A stretch of 64,000 nt of DNA from Pseudonocardia terrae. Its GTDB lineage: Bacteria; Actinomycetota; Actinomycetes; Mycobacteriales; Pseudonocardiaceae. The position numbers were made by a program, and so were the translations under genes. Each line of letters starts with the position of its first letter. The first letter of the stretch is position 1. The stretch spans positions 124,001-188,000 of the forward strand of contig NZ_JAJTTE010000006.1 of assembly GCF_021343995.1 (NCBI RefSeq), in the 5' to 3' direction. The notes under the pieces were generated by a model, which saw only the letters and a list, made by a program, of their open reading frames with translations, made no database searches and was not told where the DNA came from. Below, piece after piece: positions 50,996 to 60,423 of the stretch.

Positions 50996-51991
50996 GTGAT
51001 CACCGCCGATCGCCCGTCCCTCGCCCCCGAACCGCCCGGCACGAGTACCGCCGCGGCCGCCACGGTCCGGGTCGCCGCCAAGCGCGTCGAGGCCGAGGGC
51101 GTGGTGTCCCTGGAGCTCGTGGCCCCCGACGGCGCGCGGCTGCCGGACTGGACCCCGGGCGCCCACGTCGACCTGGTCCTGCCGGACGGGACGACCCGCC
51201 AGTACTCGCTCTGCGGCGACCGGTGGGACGCCGACCGCTACCGCATCGGCGTGCTGCGCGAGCCCGCCGGACGCGGCGGCTCCGCGTATGTGCACGACCA
51301 CCTGGCCGTCGGCGACCGGGTCGGCCTCGGCGGCCCGCGCAACAACTTCCCGCTCGTCCCGGCCCAGCGCTACCTGTTCGTGGGCGGCGGCATCGGGATC
51401 ACGCCGCTGCTGCCGATGATCCGCCAGGCCGCGCTGCTCGGCGTGGACTGGGCGCTGCTGTACGGCGGCCGCACCCGGGCGTCGATGGCGTTCGTCGACG
51501 AGCTGGCCGAGCACGGTGAGCGGGTACGGGTCGTGCCGCAGGACGAGCACGGCCTGCTGGACCTCCGCGGCTTCCTCGGCGATCCCGACCCCGGCACGCG
51601 GGTCTACGCCTGCGGCCCGGCGCCGATGCTCGCCGCCCTGGCCGAGGCCACCGCCGCCTGGCCCGCCCACACCGTCCGGACCGAGCGGTTCGTGGCCCGC
51701 GAGCTGGGCGCGCCCGCCCGGGACACCCCGTTCGAGGTCGAGCTGGCCCGCACCGGCCGAACTGTCACCGTGCCGCCCGGTCGCTCGATGCTCGCCGCGA
51801 TCACCGAGGCGGGGGTCGAGGTCCTCTCCTCGTGCCGCCAGGGCACCTGCGGCACCTGCGAGACCGGGCTGCTGGCCGGCGAGCCCGACCACCGCGACTC
51901 GATCCTCGACGACGACGAGCGCGCCGCCGGCGACTGCCTCTTCCCCTGCGTCTCCCAGGCCCGCAGCGACCGCCTCGTGCTCGACCTCTGA
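50996..51991 (+). CDS. Phthalate-dioxygenase-reductase-type ferredoxin oxidoreductase
   Basis: A 331-residue electron-transfer protein (FMN or FAD, NAD(P)H, 2Fe-2S) feeding the downstream P450. The flavin domain has RQYSLCGD, the nucleotide domain VGGGIGITPLLPM and YACGPAPM, and the C-terminal plant-type ferredoxin carries the cluster ligands CRQGTCGTC and a distal Cys in DCLFPCVSQA. It is organised like VanB. GGAGGACC precedes the GTG. Confidence 0.93.
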   Translation: MITADRPSLAPEPPGTSTAAAATVRVAAKRVEAEGVVSLELVAPDGARLPDWTPGAHVDLVLPDGTTRQYSLCGDRWDADRYRIGVLREPAGRGGSAYVHDHLAVGDRVGLGGPRNNFPLVPAQRYLFVGGGIGITPLLPMIRQAALLGVDWALLYGGRTRASMAFVDELAEHGERVRVVPQDEHGLLDLRGFLGDPDPGTRVYACGPAPMLAALAEATAAWPAHTVRTERFVARELGAPARDTPFEVELARTGRTVTVPPGRSMLAAITEAGVEVLSSCRQGTCGTCETGLLAGEPDHRDSILDDDERAAGDCLFPCVSQARSDRLVLDL

Positions 51992-52041
51992 CCTCGGTTC
52001 CGACCCCGGCCCCGACGCCACCCCCACACCAGGAGACCGCC

Positions 52042-53259
52042 GTGACGCTCACCGCCGAGCCCGCCCACGACCTCCCCACCAGCGACGTCGACCCCTTCTG
52101 CCCGGAGGTCCTCGAGGACCCGCTGCCCTTCCACGCGGCGCTGCGCGCGGCCGGGCCGGTCGTCCACCTCCGCCGGTACGACGTGTACGCGTTCGCCCGC
52201 TACGAGCAGGTGCACGCCGCGCTCGTCGACTGGCAGGGCTTCCAGTCCGCCGCCGGCGTCGGGCTGTCGAACTTCCGGCACGAGAAGCCGTGGCGGCCGC
52301 CGAGCCTGCTGCTGGAGGCCGACCCGCCCCGGCACGACGCGCCGCGCCGGGTGCTGCAGAAGATCCTCGGCCCGCGGGCGCTGCGGAAGCTCCGCGACGC
52401 CTGGGCCGCCGACGCCGACCGGCTCGTCGACGAGGTCCTCGCGGCGCAGGGGCCAGAGTTCGACGCCGTCGCGCACCTCACCGAGGCCTTCCCGCTGCGG
52501 GTGTTCCCCGACGCCGTCGGGCTCGGGCGGGAGGGCCGGGAGAACCTGCTGCCCTACGGCGACCACGCGTTCAACGCGTTCGGCCCGGCCAACGCCCTGG
52601 TGGAGAAGGGCGCGCCGCGGGTGGCGGAGCTGTCCGCGTGGACCGCCGCGCAGTGCGCGCGCGAGGCGCTCGCGCCCGAGGGTTTCGGCGCGGACATCTG
52701 GGCCGCCTCCGACCGCGGTGACATCACGCCCGAGCAGGCGCCGCTGGTCGTCCGGTCCCTGCTCACGGCGGGGGTGGACACGACCGTGCACGGCCTCTCG
52801 GCAGTGCTCCACGCCGTCGCGACCCACCCGGAGCAGTGGCGCCGCCTGCGGGAGGACCCCGGCCTGGCCCGTGTCGCGTTCGACGAGGCGGTGCGCCTCG
52901 AGTCGCCGGTCCAGACCTTCTTCCGGACCGCGACCCGAGACGTGGCGATCGGCGGGCACGTGATCCCGGACGGCCACAAGATCCTCATGTTTCTGGGCGC
53001 CGCCAACCGTGACCCGGCCCGCTGGGGGCCCGACGCCGACGCGTTCGACCTGGGCCGTGACCCGTCCGGGCACGTGGGGTTCGGGATGGGCATCCACCAG
53101 TGCGTCGGGCAGCACGTGGCCCGGCTCGAGGCAGAGGCCCTGATCACCGCCCTGGCCCGGCGGGTGGCGACGATCGAGCTCGCCGGGGCGCCGCGGCGCC
53201 ACCTCAACAACACCCTGCGCGCCTGGGAGACGCTGCCCCTGCGGCTGCGGCCGGCCTGA
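52042..53259 (+). CDS. Cytochrome P450, CYP199-like (para-substituted benzoate O-demethylase type)
   Basis: A 405-residue heme oxygenase strongly reminiscent of CYP199A enzymes that demethylate 4-methoxybenzoate: GVGLSNFRHEKPWRPPSLLLEADPP, FPDAVGLGREGRENLLPYGDHAFNAFGP, SLLTAGVDTTVHGL, RLESPVQTFFRTATRDV and heme loop GFGMGIHQCVGQHVARLE. The resemblance is from memory, not alignment. Paired with a VanB-like reductase, which would replace the ferredoxin/reductase pair used by CYP199A. AGGAGACCGCC precedes the GTG. Confidence 0.9.
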   Translation: MTLTAEPAHDLPTSDVDPFCPEVLEDPLPFHAALRAAGPVVHLRRYDVYAFARYEQVHAALVDWQGFQSAAGVGLSNFRHEKPWRPPSLLLEADPPRHDAPRRVLQKILGPRALRKLRDAWAADADRLVDEVLAAQGPEFDAVAHLTEAFPLRVFPDAVGLGREGRENLLPYGDHAFNAFGPANALVEKGAPRVAELSAWTAAQCAREALAPEGFGADIWAASDRGDITPEQAPLVVRSLLTAGVDTTVHGLSAVLHAVATHPEQWRRLREDPGLARVAFDEAVRLESPVQTFFRTATRDVAIGGHVIPDGHKILMFLGAANRDPARWGPDADAFDLGRDPSGHVGFGMGIHQCVGQHVARLEAEALITALARRVATIELAGAPRRHLNNTLRAWETLPLRLRPA

Positions 53260-53289
53260 GCGCAGGCGGGTCGAGGGGCCGCGGCGTGG

Positions 53290-54003
53290 TCAGCCCTCGT
53301 CCGCCGGGAGCACGCCCACGGCGAAGGCCAGGAGCATCGCGGCCGTGTCCGCCGGGTCCTCGTCGGGATGGGTGAAGCACCGCAGGAACAGCAGGAAGGT
53401 CAGCTGCTCGGCCAGGTCGGCGGGGTCCCGCTGGTGCCCGAGCTCGCCGGCCCGCTGCGCGGCGTCGAGCAGGACGGCGATCCGCTCGGGCACGGGCGTC
53501 ATCACGCGCGGGTCCTCCGGGTCCAGGGGTGACGGGCCGCGGCCGACCCGCGCGGTGTACTCCTGGACCGCGCCGGCGAAGGCCGCGGTGAGCGCCCGGT
53601 ACCGGCGGGCGACCCGGCTGATCCGCCGCAGGTGGGCGGCGAGATCCTCGGTGCGGGCCCCCGGCAGGGGCGGCCCGTCCGCGGTGGGCCGCTCCTCCGG
53701 CTCGGCGTCGAGCCCCTCCTGCCAGGCGACGGCGTAGGCGGCCCCGATCAGCGCGTGCTTGCCGGAGAAGTGGTTGTAGGCGGTGGCGACGCTCACCCCC
53801 GCGACCCGGGCGACGTCCTCCACACGCGTCTCCGCCCAGCCCTGGTCGGCGAACACGCTGCGGGCCGCGGCGATCAGCGCGGTGCGGGTGCGGGCCCGGC
53901 GGGCCAGGGCCGTACGCCGACGCGAGTCCGCACGAGCCGGCGAGTCGCCGGCCCGGGCCCGGGCGCCCTCGCCCCGTCCGTCCGGACGTTCGCTCGTCGC
54001 CAT
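53290..54003 (-). CDS. TetR family transcriptional regulator
   Basis: A 237-residue regulator with a basic N-terminal extension and HTH TRTALIAAARSVFADQGWAETRVEDVARVAGVSVATAYNHFSGKHALI. It converges on the P450 gene. An imperfect 12-bp-arm inverted repeat lies about 200 bp upstream. Confidence 0.9.
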   Translation of the reverse strand: MATSERPDGRGEGARARAGDSPARADSRRRTALARRARTRTALIAAARSVFADQGWAETRVEDVARVAGVSVATAYNHFSGKHALIGAAYAVAWQEGLDAEPEERPTADGPPLPGARTEDLAAHLRRISRVARRYRALTAAFAGAVQEYTARVGRGPSPLDPEDPRVMTPVPERIAVLLDAAQRAGELGHQRDPADLAEQLTFLLFLRCFTHPDEDPADTAAMLLAFAVGVLPADEG

Positions 54004-54385
54004 CCGTGTGCCCTTCCGCTCCCCGCAGGGAGACGCTCCGGGAACGGGGTACCCGCGTTACATCACCGGTGACACCTGTCACTCGTTGCGGCGTCGAAAC
54101 TCCGCACGGTGGGCCTCGCGCCCGGGCGCGGCGTCCGCGGCGTGTCCCATGATCGGCGGTCGAGTGCGGCAGCGGCCGATCGAGCGGCCGCAGGTGCACC
54201 GTAATAGCGATCATGAGACGCAATCCGTGTCGTGATCGGCGCTGTCGTGCGGGGGAGGCCTGTCCGAGCGCGGCCGGATCGCCGAGCCGCTCCCGCAGCT
54301 CCGCCGCCTCGGTGCCCGCCCGGACCGCGCCGTGCCGGTCGTTGCCGTGGAGCTGCGTCGCCAGCGGGAGCCGACGCGAGGCCGG
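54004..54385. other. Intergenic region with inverted repeat, possible gene remnant
   Basis: No start-to-stop gene is supported. The minus strand from about 54375 to 54240 reads a protein-like stretch (LHGNDRHGAVRAGTEAAELR, ERLGDPAALGQASP) that may be a remnant of an unrecognised gene. The inverted repeat is listed separately. Confidence 0.4.
54208..54238. repeat. Imperfect inverted repeat
   Basis: CGATCATGAGAC and GTGTCGTGATCG pair at 10 of 12 positions across a seven-base spacer. It could be an operator for the TetR gene at 53290-54003 or a hairpin. Confidence 0.45.
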
Positions 54386-54994
54386 TCAGAGGGCCGTCGC
54401 GGCGGGGTCGTCGGGGAGCAACGAGTACATGACGACGTCGATCCGCCGCCCCTGCACCACGAGCCGGCGCCGCAGCGTGCCCTCCGCGGTGAAGCCGGCC
54501 ACCTCGGCGACCCGCCGCGATCCGAGGTTGGTGGGGTCCACCATCAGCTCCAGCCGGGCGACCCCGACCTCGCGCAGGCACCAGCGGGCGAGGGTGCGCA
54601 GGGCGTCGCGCGCCAGCCCGCGGCCACGCGCGGCGGCGGCGACCCAGTAGCCGATCTCCGCCGTCCCGCCGCGGACCCCGTGCGCGCCGATGCTGCCCAC
54701 CGGCGAACCGGTCGCCGTGTCGACGATCGCGAACACCGCGTCGCCCTGCTGCCACGCCTGCGGGGCGAACGTCGTGACGTAGCCGACGGCGTCGTCGTAC
54801 GAGTACGGCGACGGCACCGTCGTCCAGCGCTGGATCTCGGCGTCCTGGCACGCCGCGAACACGGCGTCGGCGTCGTCCGGGGTCCACGGCCGCAGCCGGA
54901 CCTGCGCCCCGGTCAGCACCGGCTGCGTCCCCCGCACTGCTCCCCGGACCGTCGCCACACCGGCAGTGTGCCGGGGCCCGGGCCCGCCGGACAC
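54386..54994 (-). CDS. GNAT family N-acetyltransferase (RimJ/RimL-like)
   Basis: Up to 202 aa. VRLRPWTPDDADAVFAACQDAEIQRWT is the N-terminal motif of RimJ-like acetyltransferases; the acetyl-CoA loop is AAAARGRGLARDALRTLARW and the C-terminal part LELMVDPTNLGSRRVAEVAGFTAEGTLR. A GTG at residue 13 is a possible shorter start. The acceptor is unknown. Confidence 0.9.
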   Translation of the reverse strand: MSGGPGPRHTAGVATVRGAVRGTQPVLTGAQVRLRPWTPDDADAVFAACQDAEIQRWTTVPSPYSYDDAVGYVTTFAPQAWQQGDAVFAIVDTATGSPVGSIGAHGVRGGTAEIGYWVAAAARGRGLARDALRTLARWCLREVGVARLELMVDPTNLGSRRVAEVAGFTAEGTLRRRLVVQGRRIDVVMYSLLPDDPAATAL

Positions 54995-55009
54995 GGCCGA
55001 CCGGCCCTC

Positions 55010-55945
55010 TTACGGGAGCTCGGTCCGCGACTTCGCGTCGAGCAGGGTGTGGAGGACGGCGTCGCGGCGGGCGGCCAGCTCGGCCGAGTCGGTGCCGGCG
55101 AGCTCGGCGTCGACCCCGGCGACGAGCGTCGCGACCAGCTCCGGGGTGAGCGTGACCTGCCCGAGGTCGCGCCACCACTTCTCGGTCGGCGGGCCGAGGT
55201 GCTCGAGGACGTGGGCGATCCCGCCCGGCCCGCCGGACAGGTGCTGGTTCGCGAACGGCCCGAGCACCGCCCACCGCAGCCCCGGGCCCTGCGAGATCGC
55301 GGTGTCGATGTCGGCCACGGTCGCGACCCCGCGTTCGACCAGCGAGTACGCCTCCTGCCAGAGCGCCGCCTGCAACCGGTTGGCCACGTGCCCGGGCAGC
55401 TCCCGGCGCAGCCGGATCGGCTTCTTCCCCACGGCGGTGTAGAAGGCCAGCGCCCGTTCCACCGTCTCCTCGGCGGTCCGCTCCCCCGGCACCACCTCGA
55501 CCAGCGGGATCACGTGCGGCGGGTTGAACGGGTGCCCGATCACCACCCGCTCGGGGTGCGCCGGGCAGCCCCGGGCGATGGCCGACGGCAGGAGCCCCGA
55601 CGAGCTCGACGCCAGCACCACGTCCGGCCGCGCGGCCTCGTCGAGCACCGCGAACAGCTCGTGCTTGACGTCCTCGCGCTCCGGCCCGTTCTCCTGCACG
55701 AAGTCGGCGTCGCTCACGGCCTCGGCCGGGTCGGCGGTGAACGTCAGCCGCTCCGGGATCGCCCCGTCGACCCGGCTCAGGGTCGGCCACAGGGCCGCCA
55801 CCTCGGCCCGCAGCCGCTCCTCGGCGCCGGGCGACGGGTCGGTCGCGACGACGTCGAGGCCGCGGGCCAGGAAGTGCGCCGCCCAGCTGATCCCGATCAC
55901 CCCGGTGCCGACGACCGCCACCCGGTCCACCCCCGCGGCGCTCAC
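55010..55945 (-). CDS. 3-hydroxyacyl-CoA dehydrogenase family protein, L-carnitine dehydrogenase-like
   Basis: A 311-residue NAD oxidoreductase. Rossmann motif VAVVGTGVIGISWAAHFLARGLDVVATDP, then DFVQENGPEREDVKHELF, SSSSGLLPS, HPERVVIGHPFNPPHVIPLVEVVPG (catalytic His) and GPGLRWAVLGP. The LxxVxTDP and QENGPER blocks recall carnitine 3-dehydrogenase more than fatty-acid FadB-type enzymes (recall). Last gene of the operon; GTGA overlap with the synthetase gene. Confidence 0.87.
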   Translation of the reverse strand: MSAAGVDRVAVVGTGVIGISWAAHFLARGLDVVATDPSPGAEERLRAEVAALWPTLSRVDGAIPERLTFTADPAEAVSDADFVQENGPEREDVKHELFAVLDEAARPDVVLASSSSGLLPSAIARGCPAHPERVVIGHPFNPPHVIPLVEVVPGERTAEETVERALAFYTAVGKKPIRLRRELPGHVANRLQAALWQEAYSLVERGVATVADIDTAISQGPGLRWAVLGPFANQHLSGGPGGIAHVLEHLGPPTEKWWRDLGQVTLTPELVATLVAGVDAELAGTDSAELAARRDAVLHTLLDAKSRTELP

Positions 55946-57921
55946 GTCCGGCCCCGGGCGAGGGCGACGAACGGGTCCAGCGAGGTCGGGTCGGCCAGCA
56001 CGTCGCGGCTCGCCACGTCGTCGAGCGCGGCGCCGAGGAGAATCTTCTTCGCCGGAAGCTCCAGCTTCTTGCCCGTGCGGTTCTTCGGCACCACCGGCAC
56101 CGCCTCGATCCGGTCGGGGATGTGCCGCGGCGACAGCTCGGTGCGCAGCGCGGTGGAGATCCGCCGGCGCAGGGCGTCGTCGAGCGCGGTGCCCTCGCGG
56201 AGCTGGACGTAGAGCTGCAGCTCCCCGTTGCCGCCTGCCGGGTCCTCGAGGTGCACGACCACGCTGTCGACGACCTCGGGCAGCTCCTCGACGACCCGGT
56301 AGAACTCGGCGGTGCCCAGCCGTACGCCGCCGCGGTTCAGCGTGGCGTCGGAGCGTCCGGCGATCACCGCGCCGCCCCACGCCGAGAAGCGCACCCAGTC
56401 CCCGTGCCGCCACACGCCCGGGTACCGGTCGAAGTAGGTGTCGCGGTAGCGGGTGCCGTCGGCGTCGCCCCACAAGCCCACCGGCATCGACGGCATCGGC
56501 GTGGTGATCACCAGCTCGCCGAGCTCGCCGACCACCGGCTCGCCCTGCTCGTCGAACGCCTGCGCGTCCACGCCGAGGCAGGGCCCGGAGATCTCGCCGA
56601 CCCACACCGGCTGCAGCGGACTGCCCTGCACGATGCCGGAGCAGACGTCCGTGCCGCCGCTGCCGACGTTGAGCAGCACACCCGGCCCGAACTCGTCGGC
56701 GACCCAGCGGTAGCCCTCGGGCGGCAGCGGGCTGCCGGCGGCGCCGATCTGGCGCACGGCCGACAGGTCGAACTCCCGCGCGGGCCGCACGCCCTCGGCC
56801 CGGCAGGCCATCAGGTACCCGGGGCTCGCACCCATCAGCGTGGCCCCGGTCTCTGCCGCGAGCCGCCACTGCCAGCGCAGGTCCGGGTGCAGCGGGTTGC
56901 CGTCGATCATCACGATCGACGCCCGCACCAGCAGCCCGGAGACCAGCGCGTTCCACATCATCCAGGCGGTCGTCGAGAACCACAGGATCCGGTCGCCGGC
57001 CTGCAGGTCCCAGCTCAGCCCGTGGTTCTTCAGGTGCTCCAGCAGGATCCCGCCGTGGGAGTGCACGATCGCCTTCGGCTTGCCGGTGGTCCCCGAGGAG
57101 AACAGCACGCAGAGGGGATGCGCGAAGGGCACGGGGTCGAACGCGAGGTCACCGGACTCGGCCAGGAGCTCGTCCCAGGAGAGCGCGTCGGGCAGCTCGT
57201 CCGGACCGTAGGCGACGTGCACGACGTGCTCGACGGTCGGCAGCCCGGCCCGGATCTCCGCCACCTGCGCGCGCCGGTCGATCGCCTTGTCGCCGTAGCC
57301 GTACCCCGACACCGCGAGCAGCACGGTGGGCTCGATCTGCCCGAACCGGTCGATCACGCTGCGGGCACCGAACTCGGGGGCGCAGCTCGCCCACACCGCG
57401 CCGAGGCTCGCCGTGGCGAGGAACGCGACGAGGGTCTCCGGGATGTTCGGCAGGTAGGCGACCACGCGGTCGCCCCGGCCGACGCCGAGCCGCTCCAGCC
57501 CGGCCCGGCAGCGCGCGACCTGCGCCCGCAGCCCGCCCCAGGTCAGCTCCTGCCGGTCCCGGGTCTGCGAGTACGCGAGGACGGCGACCTCGGCGTCGTC
57601 GGCCCCGGTGTCGAGCAGGCCGACGGCGTGCTCGGCGTAGTTCAGGGTCGCGGCCGGGAACCACTCCGCCCCGGGCATCTCCCGGCGGCCGAGCACCCGC
57701 TCCGGCGGGGTCGCGAACCGGACGCCGAAGTACGCGGCGATCGCGGACCAGAACGCCTCCGGGTCGTCGACCGACCAGCGGTGCAGGCTCGCGTAGTCCT
57801 CGAACGTCAGGCCGCGCTCGCGCTCCAGCCGGCCCAGGAACCGGCCGATCTCGGTGGTCTCCCGGACGTCGTCGGCCACCGGGCGGAGGAGCTCCGGAGC
57901 GTTCGTCTCGATCGCGGTCAT
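55942..57921 (-). CDS. Acetoacetyl-CoA synthetase (acetoacetate-CoA ligase)
   Basis: A 659-residue adenylating enzyme converting acetoacetate to acetoacetyl-CoA. It has the ACAS_N region (YASLHRWSVDDPEAFWSAIAAYFGV), P-loop VLFSSGTTGKPKAIVHSHGG, NVGSGGTDVCSG, GDWVRFSAWGGAVIAGRSDATLNRGGVRLGTAE and the C-terminal Lys in PKNRTGKKLELPAKK. Overlaps the enoyl-CoA hydratase stop (ATGA). In this operon it would salvage acetoacetate as acetyl-CoA. Confidence 0.93.
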   Translation of the reverse strand: MTAIETNAPELLRPVADDVRETTEIGRFLGRLERERGLTFEDYASLHRWSVDDPEAFWSAIAAYFGVRFATPPERVLGRREMPGAEWFPAATLNYAEHAVGLLDTGADDAEVAVLAYSQTRDRQELTWGGLRAQVARCRAGLERLGVGRGDRVVAYLPNIPETLVAFLATASLGAVWASCAPEFGARSVIDRFGQIEPTVLLAVSGYGYGDKAIDRRAQVAEIRAGLPTVEHVVHVAYGPDELPDALSWDELLAESGDLAFDPVPFAHPLCVLFSSGTTGKPKAIVHSHGGILLEHLKNHGLSWDLQAGDRILWFSTTAWMMWNALVSGLLVRASIVMIDGNPLHPDLRWQWRLAAETGATLMGASPGYLMACRAEGVRPAREFDLSAVRQIGAAGSPLPPEGYRWVADEFGPGVLLNVGSGGTDVCSGIVQGSPLQPVWVGEISGPCLGVDAQAFDEQGEPVVGELGELVITTPMPSMPVGLWGDADGTRYRDTYFDRYPGVWRHGDWVRFSAWGGAVIAGRSDATLNRGGVRLGTAEFYRVVEELPEVVDSVVVHLEDPAGGNGELQLYVQLREGTALDDALRRRISTALRTELSPRHIPDRIEAVPVVPKNRTGKKLELPAKKILLGAALDDVASRDVLADPTSLDPFVALARGRT

Positions 57922-58742
57922 CGGCGGACCCGCCCCCCGCGGCCGGCCAGGAACGCGCGCATCCGGTCCTGCGCCTGCTCGCTGCTGCCCGCCAGCGCGG
58001 CCATCATCGACTCCATCAGGTAGCCCTCGGCCGGGTTCGCCTCGGCGATCCGCGGCAGCGCCTGCAGCACCGCGAAGTTCGTGACCGGCGAGTTCGCCGC
58101 GATCCTCCGCGCCAGCTCGAGGGCCTTGGCCAGCCCCTCCCCGGGGCCGACGAGGTAGTGCGACAGCCCCAGCGCCTGGCCCTCCTCGGCGTCGAGCACC
58201 CGGCCGGTGAGCATCATGTCCGCCATCCGGTGCGCCCCGACGAGCCGCGGCACCCGCACGGACCCGCCGCCGCCGACGAACAGCCCGTGCTGCCCCTCCG
58301 GCAGGGCGTAGAACGCGCTGGCCTCGGCGACCCGCAGGTGCGTGGCCGACGCCAGCTCCAGCCCGCCGCCGATCACCGCGCCCTTGAGGACCGCGACGAC
58401 CGGCAGCCGCCCACGCTCCATCCGCTCGAACGCGCGGTGCCACATCATCGAGTGCTCGAGGCCCTCGAAGGCGTCGCGCTCGGTCAGCTCGGACAGGTCG
58501 AGCCCGGCACAGAAGTGGTCGCCCTCGGCGTCGAGCACCACGGCCTTGACGCCGGCGGGCGGGGCGCTGAAGAAGGTCTCGACGCCGAGCACGGTCGGGT
58601 CGTCGAGCGCGTTCCGCTTGGCGGCCCGGGTCAGCCGCAGCACGGCGACGTCGTCGTGCCGCTCGACCTGCAACGACGTGGGCAGCAGGGCCTCGACCCC
58701 CTGGCCCGCCGGTGGCCCCGGCTGCGGTGCGGCGCTGGTCAT
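57918..58742 (-). CDS. Enoyl-CoA hydratase/isomerase family protein
   Basis: A 274-residue crotonase-fold enzyme. The oxyanion-hole segments are GDHFCAGLDLSEL and GAVIGGGLELASATHLRVAE. At the second catalytic Glu position the segment reads PEGQHGLFVGGGGSVRVPRLVG. It overlaps both neighbours. The substrate is unknown; probably a 2-enoyl-CoA made by the upstream ligase. Confidence 0.9.
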   Translation of the reverse strand: MTSAAPQPGPPAGQGVEALLPTSLQVERHDDVAVLRLTRAAKRNALDDPTVLGVETFFSAPPAGVKAVVLDAEGDHFCAGLDLSELTERDAFEGLEHSMMWHRAFERMERGRLPVVAVLKGAVIGGGLELASATHLRVAEASAFYALPEGQHGLFVGGGGSVRVPRLVGAHRMADMMLTGRVLDAEEGQALGLSHYLVGPGEGLAKALELARRIAANSPVTNFAVLQALPRIAEANPAEGYLMESMMAALAGSSEQAQDRMRAFLAGRGGRVRR

Positions 58743-60346
58743 GACGCTCCCTCCGGCCGCGGCCCCGCCGCGACCCGTTCGATCGGATGCTCGTCCGCCG
58801 CGCGTCGGCGCAGGTCCACCCGGCGGATCTTGCCGGTGGCGTTGCGCGGCAGCTCCGCGACGAACTCGACGTATTTCGGCACCTTGTACCGGGCCAGCCC
58901 GGACCCGAGATGGGCGCGCAGCGCGGCCTCGGTCAGGTCCGACCCCTCACGCACCTGCACGTAGGCGACGCCGACCTCGCCCCACCGCGGGTCGGCGACC
59001 CCGACGACGGCGCACTCGGCCACCGCGTCGAGCTGCACCGCGACGGCCTCCACCTCGGCGGGGTACACGTTCTCCCCGCCGGAGATGTACATGTCCTTGA
59101 CCCGGTCGACGACCGTCGCCCAGCCGTCGTCGTCGAACCGCAGCACGTCCCCGGTGCGGAACCACTGGCCGTCGACCAGGCTGTTCGCGGTCTCCGCGGG
59201 CAGGTTCCAGTAGCCGGCGAACACGTGCGGCCCCCGCACCACCAGCTCCGCAGGCTCGCCGCCGGGGACCTCGGGGCGCCCGTCGCGCAGCTGGGCGACG
59301 TCGGTGAAGAAGTGCGGCACGCCGACCGCGGTCGGGTGCGCGGTGGTGCCGTCGTGCGTGCTCATGGAGACACCCGGCGAGGCCTCGGTCATGCCGTAGC
59401 CCTGGATCAGGCGCACGCCGCGGTCGAGCCACTCCCGCGCCACGCGCTCCTGCACCGGTGAGCCGCCGTACTGCACGAGGGTGAGCGAGCTCAGGTCGGC
59501 GTCCGCCCACCCCGGGTGCTCGCACATCATCTGCAGCATCGTCGGCACCGCCGAGAAGCCGGTGATCCGCCCTTCCGAGATCCGCTCCAGGACCACCCCG
59601 GGATCGGCCTTCGGCAGCACCTCCACGCTGCCGCCCTTGAACAGCGTGGGCAGTGTGACCTGGCCGAGCCCGACGCAGTGGAACAGCGGGGCGATGCACA
59701 GGGCCCGGTCGGTGCTCAGCACGTCGACGTGGGCGAGGAAGTTGACGGTGTTCCAGGTCAGGTTGCCGTGGCTGAGCACCGCGCCCTTCGGCCGGCCGGT
59801 CGTCCCCGAGGTGTAGAGGATCAACGCCGGGTCGTCCAGGGAGACCGCCGGTTCGGCCTCGACCTCCGGTCCGGCGGCGATCTCGGCCTCGTAGTCGAGG
59901 CGGTCGCCACCCCCGTGGACCGCGACGACGTGGCGCAGCGCGGCCGGGCGGGCGCCCAGCGCCGGGTCGACCACGCCGGCGACGAGTGCGTCCGTGTCGG
60001 CGCTGTGCACCAGGACCGACGCCCCGGAGTCGTCCAGCATGAACCGGATCTCGGGCCCGGACAGGCGGTGGTTGAGCGGGACGGCGATCGCCCCGAGCAG
60101 CCAGGTCGCGAAGAACGTCTCGAAGACCTCGACGGCGTTCACCCCGACGTAGGCGACCCGGTCCCCCGGGCCCACACCGAGCCGGCGCAGGGCCCCCGCA
60201 TAGCGGGACACGCGGTCCGCGAGCTCGGCGTAGGTGAGCGAGCGCCGCGGATCGCTCAGCGCCACGCCGTCCGGGGAGATCCGGGCCCGCCGCGCGGGCC
60301 AGGTCCCCAGGCCCGCGTTGGGGCCGGCGACGAGTGTCGGGTTCAT
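58739..60346 (-). CDS. Acyl-CoA synthetase (AMP-forming, FadD-like)
   Basis: A 535-residue ligase activating a carboxylic acid to its CoA ester. ALILYTSGTTGRPKGAVLSHGN, GYGMTEASPGVS, WFRTGDVLRFDDDGWATVVDRVKDMYISGGENVYPAEVE and the C-terminal Lys in LPRNATGKIRRVDL are all intact. First gene of the four-gene operon. GGTGGACTC lies before the chosen ATG. Substrate not predictable. Confidence 0.93.
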   Translation of the reverse strand: MNPTLVAGPNAGLGTWPARRARISPDGVALSDPRRSLTYAELADRVSRYAGALRRLGVGPGDRVAYVGVNAVEVFETFFATWLLGAIAVPLNHRLSGPEIRFMLDDSGASVLVHSADTDALVAGVVDPALGARPAALRHVVAVHGGGDRLDYEAEIAAGPEVEAEPAVSLDDPALILYTSGTTGRPKGAVLSHGNLTWNTVNFLAHVDVLSTDRALCIAPLFHCVGLGQVTLPTLFKGGSVEVLPKADPGVVLERISEGRITGFSAVPTMLQMMCEHPGWADADLSSLTLVQYGGSPVQERVAREWLDRGVRLIQGYGMTEASPGVSMSTHDGTTAHPTAVGVPHFFTDVAQLRDGRPEVPGGEPAELVVRGPHVFAGYWNLPAETANSLVDGQWFRTGDVLRFDDDGWATVVDRVKDMYISGGENVYPAEVEAVAVQLDAVAECAVVGVADPRWGEVGVAYVQVREGSDLTEAALRAHLGSGLARYKVPKYVEFVAELPRNATGKIRRVDLRRRAADEHPIERVAAGPRPEGAS

Positions 60347-60423
60347 GAGTCCACCACCGTTGGTGCGGCCGGGTCGGTCGAAACCAGGAGCCCAGTGGGT
60401 CTCAGGCTCCTTGATACGGCATT

